Shown in pieces: positions 48,552 to 57,041 of a stretch of 64,000 nt of DNA. This DNA is from Brevundimonas subvibrioides (GTDB lineage: Bacteria; Pseudomonadota; Alphaproteobacteria; Caulobacterales; Caulobacteraceae). Both the position numbers and the translations under genes were made by a program. A model generated the notes under the pieces. The model ran no database searches, was not told the DNA's origin, and was given only the letters and a program-made list of their open reading frames with translations. The stretch spans positions 1 to 64,000 of the forward strand of contig NCEB01000004.1 in NCBI GenBank assembly GCA_002280475.1, read 5' to 3'. Every line of letters starts with the position of its first letter. The first letter of the stretch is position 1.

Positions 48552-48872
48552 GTGGCCTGGGTTTATCTGATCATCGCCGGACTGCTGGAAGTGGTCTGGG
48601 CGTTCTCCATGAAGCAATCCGCCGGGTTCACGAAGCTGGTCCCCAGCCTGATCACGCTCGGCACCATGGGCGTCAGCTTCGCCCTGCTGTCCCTGGCCAT
48701 GAAGAGCCTGCCACTGGGCACGGCCTACACCGTCTGGACCGGCATCGGGGCTGTCGGGGCTTTCATCGTCGGGGTGATCTGGCTGAATGAGGGCGTGCAT
48801 CCCATGCGGGTCGCGGCTGCGGGCTTGATCGTGGCTGGTCTGGTTTTGATGCGGCTCGCGCCCAGTACTTAG
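48552..48872 (+). CDS. Gdx/SugE-type guanidinium exporter (SMR family)
   Basis: A 106-residue four-helix transporter. AWVYLIIAGLLEVVWAFSMK has the essential glutamate (E13), and MKSLPLGTAYTVWTGIGAVG and LNEGVHPMRVAAAGLIVAG match the SugE/Gdx subtype rather than EmrE. Gdx proteins export guanidinium in exchange for protons. The GTG start at 48552 has a strong Shine-Dalgarno sequence. The gene follows ynfA by 126 bp and has its own structured leader. Confidence 0.93.
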   Translation: MAWVYLIIAGLLEVVWAFSMKQSAGFTKLVPSLITLGTMGVSFALLSLAMKSLPLGTAYTVWTGIGAVGAFIVGVIWLNEGVHPMRVAAAGLIVAGLVLMRLAPST

Positions 48873-48873
48873 G

Positions 48874-48914
48874 GCGCTACCGCTCGCGACGCGGTCGCTC
48901 GCTGCTTGAGCGCG
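48874..48914. repeat. Short hairpin repeat (SIR family)
   Basis: A copy nearly identical to those at 25264 and 41282. It starts two bases after the gdx stop codon and ends four bases before the stop of the converging rppH gene, filling the whole gap. Confidence 0.8.
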
Positions 48915-48917
48915 GGC

Positions 48918-49415
48918 TTAGGCCGCGAACCGGCTGAACGCCGCGACGACCTGTTCATAGGCGTCGCGCTTGAAGGGCACGATCAGGTCGGGCGCTTCGG
49001 CCAGTCGGCCCCAGCGCCAGGCGTCGAACTCGATCTCGGCCCCATGCTCAAGAAGGGCGCGGTCCAGCGCGATCTCGGCGTCGTCGCCGGTGAAGCGGAA
49101 GGCGAACCAGGCCTGTTTCTGGCCGTCCCAGGGCTTTCGGCCGTCGCGGACATGCTGGGCCTTCAGAGCCTCGGGGAAGTCGTAGACGATCCAGCCGTCT
49201 GTTTGCCCGAGCAGAGTGGCGGAGGTGACGCCGGTCTCCTCCTCCAGCTCGCGCCGGGCGGCGGCTTCGAGGTCCTCGCCCTTGTCGACGCCGCCTTGCG
49301 GGAACTGCCAGGCGTGTCCCTCGCTCATGCCCGCGCGGCGGCCGTACCAGACCAGGCCCTGGGCGTTGAACAGGACGACGCCGACGTTGGGGCGGTGGTG
49401 GGGGTGGTCGGTCAT
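48918..49415 (-). CDS. rppH: RNA pyrophosphohydrolase RppH
   Basis: A 165-residue Nudix hydrolase that removes pyrophosphate from mRNA 5' ends. The Nudix box is GGVDKGEDLEAAARRELEEE with ETG following, near residue 45. The RppH form is shown by RPNVGVVLFNAQGLVWYGRR, EGHAWQFPQGGVDKGE and GQKQAWFAFRFTGDDAEI. The start is at 49415; the region upstream in frame is only translated heptamer repeat. Confidence 0.93.
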   Translation of the reverse strand: MTDHPHHRPNVGVVLFNAQGLVWYGRRAGMSEGHAWQFPQGGVDKGEDLEAAARRELEEETGVTSATLLGQTDGWIVYDFPEALKAQHVRDGRKPWDGQKQAWFAFRFTGDDAEIALDRALLEHGAEIEFDAWRWGRLAEAPDLIVPFKRDAYEQVVAAFSRFAA

Positions 49416-49423
49416 CCAAGCAT

Positions 49424-49550
49424 TAGGCAGTAGGCAGTAGGCAGTAGGAAGCAAGGAAAATGGTGGGTCGCGTCGCGTCGCGCTCGGCACAGGATTGGCA
49501 GGGCCGCGAGATCGCTTGATCCTACTGCCTACTGCCTACTGCCTGTTGCC
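49424..49550. repeat. Heptamer tandem repeat with inverted arms
   Basis: TAGGCAG is repeated three times plus a partial unit (49424-49448), and its complement CTGCCTA/TACTGCC runs about four times at 49521-49550. The 72 bp between the arms are unremarkable. The arms can form a cruciform or long hairpin. A second locus is at 59362-59447. Confidence 0.85.
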
Positions 49551-49555
49551 TCGCC

Positions 49556-50752
49556 TTATCGCCCCGGCCGCGCCGTCATCGCCGAGGCGGGTGCCAGCTG
49601 AACGCCCCGCGCCTCCAGGCCGACGGCCCAGCGGGCGGCGGCCTCGACGGTGACGGGGTAGGCGAAGCCGGTGCCCAGCGCCGCGCCGCGCGTCTTGGCG
49701 GCGGCCTCCAGAGCATTCAGGCGGCCGATGATGGCGGCGGGGGTCTGGGTCTCATCGACGATGGTGTCGGCGGATGCTCGCGCCCAGGCACCGGGGCGGC
49801 GCCGCGCCATGCCGTCGTCGAGGAAAGCCAGGCCGCGCTGGCGCAGGGTGCCGAGGAAGGCGCTCATGCCCGCGTCGGAGGTCACGAAGCGGTCGCCGAG
49901 ATAGTTGGTCACCCCGAAATAGCCGGTCGCGCGGCCGAGCAGCCAGGTCATCTTGGCCTCGACGTCGTCGGGCGTGGCGTTGGCCAGCAGGGTGTAGGGG
50001 CCGGGGTCGTTGTTGGGATAGCCGGTCGGCTCCATCGGGATCTCGATCATCACCTCGTGGCCCTGACGCCGGGCCAGGTCGATCCATCCCTGGAGACCCT
50101 CGGCATAGGGCACGAAGGACAGGGTGACCTCGGGCGGCAGCCGCTCGATGGCGGCGCGGGTGGTGACGGCGTTGAGGCCGAGGCCCCCGACGATCAGGGC
50201 GACGCGGGGGCGGCCGTTCGGCTGGAACGGTCGGGCATAGGCCTGGGCCGGGACGCGGCCGTCGGTGGCGATGACGGGCAGGGGGCCGTTGGGGCCCGGT
50301 TGGCTGAGGCCCGCGATGGGGGCGGCGACCAGAGGCTGGGCCGGGACGACGGGGGCGGCGATGGCCGAGCCGCCGGCGACGGTCGCCCCGTCCGGCAGGG
50401 TGATCAGGGCGTCGCCGCCGGCCGCGCCGCTGTCCATCAGGGCCGGATCGGCCAGACCCTGCCAGGCGGCGAACCCGCCCATGGAGAAGGCCTCGAGACC
50501 GGTCGGCGCGGGCGCTGCGGCGGGGGCCTCGCGCTTCAGCGCAACGCGGGCAGAGGGCGTCCCGGCGCGGGGATCGCCGAGCACGGTCAGGAACAGTGCG
50601 GCGGCGGAGAGCAGCAGCAGGCCGGCGGCACCGACGGCGACCGGAGGCTTCTTCAGCACGGCCAGGATGGCCCTGGAGTCGAGTTTGGGGCCCCGCGAGG
50701 CGGGGGGGCTGCCGGCGGCGGCGGCGAGGGCGGACTGGCGCTTGGCGAACAT
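49556..50752 (-). CDS. Divergent polysaccharide deacetylase family protein
   Basis: A 398-residue protein of the divergent polysaccharide deacetylase family (YibQ type). A membrane anchor lies near residue 40 (PVAVGAAGLLLLSAAALFL), then a Pro/Ala-rich linker of about 130 residues. The NodB-like domain is from RPRVALIVGGLGLNAVTTRA to the end, with HEVMIEIPMEPTGYPNNDPG, LGDRFVTSDAGMSAFLGTLR and FLDDGMARRRPG. The usual metal ligands are not all present. The start at 50752 gives a short cytoplasmic N-terminus. The next gene upstream (ctpA) is co-oriented, the common order in Caulobacteraceae. Confidence 0.87.
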   Translation of the reverse strand: MFAKRQSALAAAAGSPPASRGPKLDSRAILAVLKKPPVAVGAAGLLLLSAAALFLTVLGDPRAGTPSARVALKREAPAAAPAPTGLEAFSMGGFAAWQGLADPALMDSGAAGGDALITLPDGATVAGGSAIAAPVVPAQPLVAAPIAGLSQPGPNGPLPVIATDGRVPAQAYARPFQPNGRPRVALIVGGLGLNAVTTRAAIERLPPEVTLSFVPYAEGLQGWIDLARRQGHEVMIEIPMEPTGYPNNDPGPYTLLANATPDDVEAKMTWLLGRATGYFGVTNYLGDRFVTSDAGMSAFLGTLRQRGLAFLDDGMARRRPGAWARASADTIVDETQTPAAIIGRLNALEAAAKTRGAALGTGFAYPVTVEAAARWAVGLEARGVQLAPASAMTARPGR

Positions 50753-50869
50753 GGACGACGTCGAACGCTCTGAGGACGGCCGCCGGACGGATTCCGGACG
50801 GCGCACTTCGAGGCTGAGGATGACGGGCGGCGGTTAAGAAACCCTAACGCGCCGTTAGCCATGACCGGC

Positions 50870-52237
50870 CTATTCTTCGGTCGTGTCTTCCAGAGCGGCC
50901 GTCTCGATCTCGACGGTCGGTTCGGTGACGACGATGCCTTCTGGAGCGGCCGCCAGGCGGGTCAGGTCGCCCTGGGCGCGCAGAACGTCGAGCGCGCGCT
51001 GCAGCTGGTAATCGGCGTCTTCGTCGTAGTCCGGGCCGGGGGCTTCGCGCGGGGTGTGGGCACCCCGCCGTTCAGCGCCGATCGAGGCGTCCAGCGCCGT
51101 GGCGTAGGCGGCCTCGGAATAGATGAAGCTGGAACGCGAGACGATCCGGCCCTCGGCCTCGGTGCGGGCGACCTCCAGGTCCGGCTCGATGCCGATCTTC
51201 TGGATCGAGCGGCCGGACGGGGTGTAGTAGCGCGCGGTGGTGATCGACAGGGCCCCGTCGCGGCCGCCGCCGAGCGGAATGACCGTCTGGACCGAACCCT
51301 TGCCGAAGCTGGTCAGGCCGACCAGCGTCGCCCGTTCCTGGTCCTGAAGCGCGCCCGCGACGATCTCGGACGCCGAGGCCGATCCATAGTTGATCAGCAC
51401 CACGACCGGCAGACCGCCGGTCAGGTCGCCCGGGCGGGCGGCGTAGCGTTCGATCTGGTCCGCGCTGCGACCGCGCTGGCTGACGATCTCGCCGCGTTCG
51501 AGGAAGGCGTCGGACACCTCGATGGCCGCGCTGAGCAGGCCGCCGCCGTTGTTGCGCAGGTCCAGGACATAGCCGCGCACGGCGGGGTTCTCGGCCTTGA
51601 TGCGATCGATCGCCTCGGTCAGTTCGCGGCTGGTGTTCTCGTTGAAGGTCGCCACGCGCAGGTAGCCGAACTCGCCCTCGACCCGGCCCGTGACGCTGTC
51701 GACGGTGATGACCTCGCGCACCAGGGTGACTTCCAGCGGCTCCTCGCCATCGCGCAGGAAGGTGACGTTGACGGAAGTACCGATGGCCCCGCGCAGCTTT
51801 TCGGACACCTCGGACACCGTCAGGCCCGCCGCGTTCTGGCCGTCGATGGCCGAGATCACGTCGCCCGCCTGGACCCCGGCCTTGGCCGCCGGGCCGTCGT
51901 CCATGGGCGAGATGACCTTCACCAGCCCGCCCTCGGTCGTGATGGTCAGGCCGACGCCCGAGTATTCGCCCGAGGTGCGTTCCTGCAGGTCGCCATAGCC
52001 GTCGGGGGCCAGATAGTTGGAATGCGGGTCCAGCGCCGTCATCATGCCGGCCAGGGCGGCCTCGATCAGCTTCTTGTTGTCGACGGGGACGACATAGGCC
52101 TGTTCGATCACCGCCAGGGTGTCGCCGAACAGCTGCAGCATCCGGAAGGTCTCGTTCCGGGGCGTCTGGCTGGCCACGGCGGCGGCGGACAGTCCCAGGG
52201 CCACGGTGGCGGCTCCGGCGATCAGCAGTCTGCGCAT
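50870..52237 (-). CDS. ctpA: C-terminal processing peptidase, S41 family
   Basis: A 455-residue exported S41 peptidase. The signal peptide is LLIAGAATVALGLSAAAVAS. The PDZ domain is at about 85-170 with SGEYSGVGLTITTEGGLVKV. The catalytic core has VLINYGSASASEIVAGALQD (Ser) and TSFGKGSVQTVIPL (Lys dyad partner). The C-terminal 60 residues are acidic and variable (YDEDADYQLQRALDVLRAQG). It lies between the EnvC-like and deacetylase-like genes, suggesting a cell-wall/envelope cluster. Confidence 0.94.
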   Translation of the reverse strand: MRRLLIAGAATVALGLSAAAVASQTPRNETFRMLQLFGDTLAVIEQAYVVPVDNKKLIEAALAGMMTALDPHSNYLAPDGYGDLQERTSGEYSGVGLTITTEGGLVKVISPMDDGPAAKAGVQAGDVISAIDGQNAAGLTVSEVSEKLRGAIGTSVNVTFLRDGEEPLEVTLVREVITVDSVTGRVEGEFGYLRVATFNENTSRELTEAIDRIKAENPAVRGYVLDLRNNGGGLLSAAIEVSDAFLERGEIVSQRGRSADQIERYAARPGDLTGGLPVVVLINYGSASASEIVAGALQDQERATLVGLTSFGKGSVQTVIPLGGGRDGALSITTARYYTPSGRSIQKIGIEPDLEVARTEAEGRIVSRSSFIYSEAAYATALDASIGAERRGAHTPREAPGPDYDEDADYQLQRALDVLRAQGDLTRLAAAPEGIVVTEPTVEIETAALEDTTEE

Positions 52238-52487
52238 TCGGTCTCTTTCAGGCCCCGGTCAGGGGTGGGGAGGGTTTGCGCGAACCTCGCCGTCAATCGT
52301 GGCGAGCGCGCGTCCTGCGGATAAAATCAGCGTCATGCGGCGGAGGGAAGCCAATTCCCATGATGCGGGTGAGAGTCGGGGGGTGGGTGAAAGTGACTCT
52401 CACTTCTCTCACTCTCCGCATCCGAGGTGGACGCGGTGATTACCCTGCCACGCCGATACGTCAGGATCGGGCGTAGCGCGGCCGACC

Positions 52488-53549
52488 CTACAGGAATGGG
52501 GCCGGATCGACAGGCCGGTCCCCGCGTCGGAGTTCCAGATAGACGTCACCGCCCGCCTCGCCCCGACCGAGCGACTGGCCGTCCGCGATCCTCTGGCCCG
52601 GCTCGACGTCCAGCGTGTCCAGCCCGGCGACCACGGCCCGCCAGCCGTCGCCGAGATCGAGGATCACCACCTGGCCCCAGCCGCTGAGCGGACCCGCGTG
52701 ATCGACGCGGGCGGCGGCCGGGGCGGCGACCGAACCGGCGGGGGCGGACCAGCGCCAGCCCTGCGACCCTTGGCCGAAGCGGGCGATGGGGGCGCCGGCG
52801 ACCGGCGAGGTCAGGCGGTCGCGACCGGCGGGCAACCGGCTGGCGGGCGCGTCGGTGGGGGCGGCGGCGGCGACCGGGCGGCCGCCCAGGGCCCGGATAC
52901 GCGCCTCGAGCGCCTCGGCGGCCGTCTCCGCGCGCTCGGCGTCGGCGCGCAACACGGCGACGAGGGCCGTGCGCCGGGCGCTCAACTGCTCGATCTCGGC
53001 GCGGCGGTCGCCTTGCGCGCTTTCTGTCGTCATCAGCCGTTCGGACGACAGGACCGCGAGGCGGCGGATGCGGGCCACCTCGGCCTGCCGGGCGACCAGG
53101 ACGTCGGCGCGACGGCGCAGGTCGGGGGCCATCGCCTTCATCAGGAGGGCGGCGCGCACGGTGTCGATCGCGCGGTCGGCGGGCACCAGAAGCGGCGGTG
53201 GGGGCCGGCGGCTCATCAGTTGCAGCGCCGACATCAACCGCATCTGGCCGTCGCGCGCCTGGGCCAGTTCGGCGACGACGGCGGCCTCGCGTCGGCCCAG
53301 CGCCCGCAGCCGCTCACGTTGTGCGGCCAGTTCCCGGTCGTCGTCGGCCACGTCGCGGCGGAGCGTCGTCAGTTCGCGGTCGAGGGCTTGGATCTCGCCC
53401 TGGGCGGCCTCCGCGTCAGCGCGCAGGCGGCGGGCGCGGATCTGTTCGTCGCGGTAGCGGGCCTGGAGCTGGTCGAGGTCGTCCTGGACCGTCGCCGAGG
53501 CCGGCAGGGCGGTCAGCAGGACGAGGGCGAGGACGGCGGCGCGGTTCAT
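52488..53549 (-). CDS. EnvC-like murein hydrolase activator, degenerate LytM
   Basis: A 353-residue exported protein. After a signal peptide (AAVLALVLLTALPASA) there is a long coiled coil (residues 20-220, DDLDQLQARYRDEQIRARRL and onward). The C-terminal LytM/M23 domain is from LTSPVAGAPIARFGQGSQGW to DPAPFL. The zinc ligands expected in M23 peptidases (H-x3-D and H-x-H) are absent: WRWSAPAG replaces the first and YLELRR the second. So it should activate amidases rather than cut peptidoglycan, as EnvC does. It overlaps rlmH by one base (TGATG). Confidence 0.85.
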   Translation of the reverse strand: MNRAAVLALVLLTALPASATVQDDLDQLQARYRDEQIRARRLRADAEAAQGEIQALDRELTTLRRDVADDDRELAAQRERLRALGRREAAVVAELAQARDGQMRLMSALQLMSRRPPPPLLVPADRAIDTVRAALLMKAMAPDLRRRADVLVARQAEVARIRRLAVLSSERLMTTESAQGDRRAEIEQLSARRTALVAVLRADAERAETAAEALEARIRALGGRPVAAAAPTDAPASRLPAGRDRLTSPVAGAPIARFGQGSQGWRWSAPAGSVAAPAAARVDHAGPLSGWGQVVILDLGDGWRAVVAGLDTLDVEPGQRIADGQSLGRGEAGGDVYLELRRGDRPVDPAPFL

Positions 53550-54013
53550 CAGTCGCGATGATAGGGTGATCCGGCCAGGATCGTCACCGCGCGATAGACC
53601 TGTTCGGCCAGCATGGCCCGGGCCAGGGCGTGGGGCCAGGTCTGGGGTCCGAAGGCGACGGTCGATCCGGCCGCTGCCAGCACCGAGGTGTCCAGCCCGT
53701 CGGCCCCGCCGATGGCGAAGGCCAGGCGTCGCTCGCCGCGATCCCTGAGCGTCGCGATATGGTTGGCGAAGGCGCGGCTGGAGTAGGACCGTCCCCGTTC
53801 GTCGCAGGCGATCAGATGCGCGCCCTCGGCGGCCGTCAGGATCAGCTCGGCCTCGGGGGCCTTGCCCGGCTTGCGGGGCTCCAGATCGATCAGGTCGCAG
53901 GGACCCAGACCCAGCGCGCGCCCGGCGGCGGTGGCGCGCGCGGCATAGTCCGTCGCGAGCGTGGCCTCGGGGCCGCGCCCGGCCTTGCCGATGGCGATGA
54001 GGGCGAGTTTCAT
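53549..54013 (-). CDS. rlmH: 23S rRNA pseudouridine methyltransferase RlmH
   Basis: A 154-residue SPOUT methyltransferase that modifies pseudouridine 1915 of 23S rRNA. Matches include LIAIGKAGRGPEATLATDYA, HLIACDERGRSYSSRAFANH, LAFAIGGADGLDTSVLAAAG and the end EQVYRAVTILAGSPYHRD, the hallmark of the family. The gene is the centre of the conserved rsfS-rlmH-envC-ctpA order. Confidence 0.96.
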   Translation of the reverse strand: MKLALIAIGKAGRGPEATLATDYAARATAAGRALGLGPCDLIDLEPRKPGKAPEAELILTAAEGAHLIACDERGRSYSSRAFANHIATLRDRGERRLAFAIGGADGLDTSVLAAAGSTVAFGPQTWPHALARAMLAEQVYRAVTILAGSPYHRD

Positions 54014-54020
54014 CTGCGTT

Positions 54021-54219
54021 CCTTCTCCCCTTGCGGGAGAAGGTGGCCGAGCACAGCGAGGTCGGATGAGGGGTGAAACTCGGTCATCGACCGTGGCGGT
54101 GGGCAGCAGCGCGCGTTCGGACCGAAGGTTTCAGCATGGATCGAGCTTAGCCGCCTGATGTCGGAGTTTCACCCCTCATCCGGCCCTGCGGGCCACCTTC
54201 TCCCGCAAGGGGAGAAGGA
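54021..54219. repeat. Long inverted repeat between rlmH and rsfS
   Basis: The left arm 54021-54082 (CCTTCTCCCCTTGCGGGAGA, then AGGTGGCCGAGCACAGCGAG, then GATGAGGGGTGAAACTCGG) mirrors the right arm 54165-54219 (GAGTTTCACCCCTCATCCGG and onward to GCAAGGGGAGAAGGA). It is nearly identical to the rpmH-rnpA repeat. About 82 bp separate the arms. Confidence 0.85.
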
Positions 54220-54229
54220 CGTTAGAGCC

Positions 54230-54847
54230 TCAGGCCGCGCCGGCCCCGCGGTGCGCGCTGTCGACGGCCCAGATCTTCTCGATGTTGTAGAAGACGCGGA
54301 CCTCGGGGCGGAACAGGTGGACGATCACGTCGCCGGCGTCGATCAGCACCCAGTCGCAGTGCGGCAGGCCCTCGACCTTGGCGCGGCCCAGGCCGTTTTC
54401 CTTGAGCGTGCGCAGCAAGTGGTCGGCCAGGGCGCCGACATGGCGGTGCGACCGGCCGGAGGCCACGATCATGGTGTCGGCCATCGGGGATTTCCCCTTC
54501 AGGTCGATCAGGACGATGTCCTGGGCCTTGTCCTCGTCCAGCTTGGCCAGCACGGCCTGCTCGATCGGCGTCGAGCCGACGGGCAGCGGGGCTTCGCGGC
54601 TGAAGGAGGCGTCGTCATCCTCGGGCGGAACATTGCCTTCCGATCCCGTGCCGAACAGCGAATAGTCGGCGGAACCGTCATCCTCGTCGTCGTCGGTCGA
54701 GGCAGGCGTGCCGTCTTCGGAATGGACGGGATCGATGGGGTCCATCTCGTTCGCCGTGTTCGAGACGGCGGAGTCTTGCGCATCGTGCGCGGGCGAGGGG
54801 GTCAGCGGAGGGCTCCGGGCGGGTTCACTAAAGTGGCTCCTTAGCAC
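54230..54847 (-). CDS. rsfS: Ribosome silencing factor RsfS with long acidic extension
   Basis: The RsfS domain (DUF143) is the last 115 residues: TPIEQAVLAKLDEDKAQDIV, IDLKGKSPMADTMIVASGRS, GALADHLLRTLKENGL and DVIVHLFRPEVRVFYNIEKI. It binds ribosomal protein L14 and blocks subunit joining. The N-terminal 90 residues are acidic and disordered (STDDDEDDGSADYSLFGTGS), longer than usual. The start is uncertain: 54847 gives the full extension; an ATG at 54745 starts inside it. It is adjacent to nadD, the common order. Confidence 0.88.
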   Translation of the reverse strand: MLRSHFSEPARSPPLTPSPAHDAQDSAVSNTANEMDPIDPVHSEDGTPASTDDDEDDGSADYSLFGTGSEGNVPPEDDDASFSREAPLPVGSTPIEQAVLAKLDEDKAQDIVLIDLKGKSPMADTMIVASGRSHRHVGALADHLLRTLKENGLGRAKVEGLPHCDWVLIDAGDVIVHLFRPEVRVFYNIEKIWAVDSAHRGAGAA

Positions 54848-54878
54848 GGACGGGGCAAAACGTCACCCGCAGCGTTGG

Positions 54879-54919
54879 GCGCTATCGCTCGGAGCCGGGT
54901 CCCTCGCGGCTTGAGCGCG
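54879..54919. repeat. Short hairpin repeat (SIR family) overlapping the nadD 3' end
   Basis: GCGCTATCGCTCGGAGCCGG, then GTCCCTCGCGGCTTGAGCGC. It begins 3 bases after the nadD stop on the nadD strand's far side and contains the stop triplet (complement of CTA at 54882-54884) plus the last codons of nadD. Confidence 0.75.
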
Positions 54920-55484
54920 ACGACGCGTCTCTGGCGCGCAGGGCCGTGGAGGAAGACGGGTTCAGGGGGGCGGTCAGATAGGTCCAGGCCGGCGCCTGCA
55001 TGCGGGGCAGCAGTCGCGCCTCGCCCGCCGAGACCCGGCTGGCGGCGAAGCGCATGGCGGTGGGGGCGGCGCGGCTCTCCAGCAGGGACCCCGGCCGTGC
55101 GATGACCGCCACCGGCATCATCCGCATGATGTCGGTCCACCCGCGCCAGCGATGAAAGCTCTCCAGATTGTCGGAGCCCATCAGCCAGACGAAATGCACG
55201 CCGGGGTGCCGGGCGCGGATCGCGCGCAGGGTATCGATCGTCCAGTGTGTTCCGGCGCGGGTCTCGAAGTCCGAGACGATCATGCGCGGCCCCAGGGCGA
55301 CGGCGCGCGCCGAGGCCATGCGGTCCGAGAGCGGCGCGGTCCCGGCGCTGTCCTTGAGCGGGTTCTGAGGCGAGACCAGCCAGACGACCCGGTCGAGGTC
55401 CAGCCGTCGCATCGCCGTCTCGGCGACATGGGCGTGACCGTCGTGGGCCGGATTGAACGAGCCGCCGAACAGCCCGACCGCCAT
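54882..55484 (-). CDS. nadD: Nicotinate-nucleotide adenylyltransferase
   Basis: A 200-residue nucleotidyl transferase joining ATP and nicotinate mononucleotide in NAD synthesis. Motifs are VGLFGGSFNPAHDGHAHVAE (GSFNPxHxGH), WLVSPQNPLKD, WLMGSDNLESFHRWRGWTDI and the C-terminal TYLTAPLNPSSSTALR (ISSTxIR-like). The ATG at 55484 fits the family; a TTG at 55514 would add ten residues. The last 10 or so codons (SSRSSREGPGSER) lie in the hairpin repeat, so the C-terminus was rewritten by it. proBA, often between obgE and nadD in relatives, are absent. Confidence 0.92.
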   Translation of the reverse strand: MAVGLFGGSFNPAHDGHAHVAETAMRRLDLDRVVWLVSPQNPLKDSAGTAPLSDRMASARAVALGPRMIVSDFETRAGTHWTIDTLRAIRARHPGVHFVWLMGSDNLESFHRWRGWTDIMRMMPVAVIARPGSLLESRAAPTAMRFAASRVSAGEARLLPRMQAPAWTYLTAPLNPSSSTALRARDASSRSSREGPGSER

Positions 55485-55634
55485 TCCGGGCGACAAGGTC
55501 AAGCCGTCGCGCAAGGCCCCGGAGCGGGGGCCGATCGCCTGGGGCGCGGGTCCGGCATGGAAGAAGGACAGGTCGGGGCTCGCGGGGCGTCGGGGCTTAT
55601 GCTCATCGGTGAGCTAACACGCGGCGATGAGAGT

Positions 55635-55786
55635 GTCTCCCTCCCCGGACCGGGGCGGGTGGTCGACGCGCAGCGGAGACCGCGTGGGGCGGGCAAGGCG
55701 ATACATCGGCGATCGAAAGCCGCACTGCCTTGCCGCCCCCACCCGGTCGCTTCGCGACCTGCCCTCCCCCGCCGGGGGAGGGAGAG
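55635..55786. repeat. Long inverted repeat between nadD and obgE
   Basis: The left arm GTCTCCCTCCCCGGACCGGG, then GCGGAGACCGCGTGGGGCGG, GCAAGGC pairs in part with the right arm GCCTTGCCGCCCCCACCCGG, then TCGCGACCTGCCCTCCCCCG, CCGGGGGAGGGAGA. Its GGGTGGGGCGG core is shared with the 19199 repeat. It ends 4 bp before the obgE stop. Confidence 0.8.
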
Positions 55787-55789
55787 GGT

Positions 55790-56940
<1,151 letters not shown>

Positions 56941-57041
56941 CGGGGCTTATGAACGAGAAGCGGGGCGAATTACAGGCCGAGCCCTGCGATGGAGCCCGGT
57001 CTGCGCTATGGTCGTGATTCGGCATCAACGGGCGGGACGGC

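Noticed and set aside
49416..49490. N-terminal extension of RppH
   Set aside because: The 25 extra residues are only translated heptamer repeat; the conserved RppH start is at 49415.
49424..49550. Heptamer repeats as a CRISPR array or phage attachment site
   Set aside because: Units are 7 bp without spacers and the arms are inverted; no integrase or cas gene is nearby.
50823..50842. Possible CtrA site (TTAAGAAACCCTAAC) before the deacetylase-like gene
   Set aside because: The second half-site is off by one base in spacing and matches only partly, so it is not convincing.
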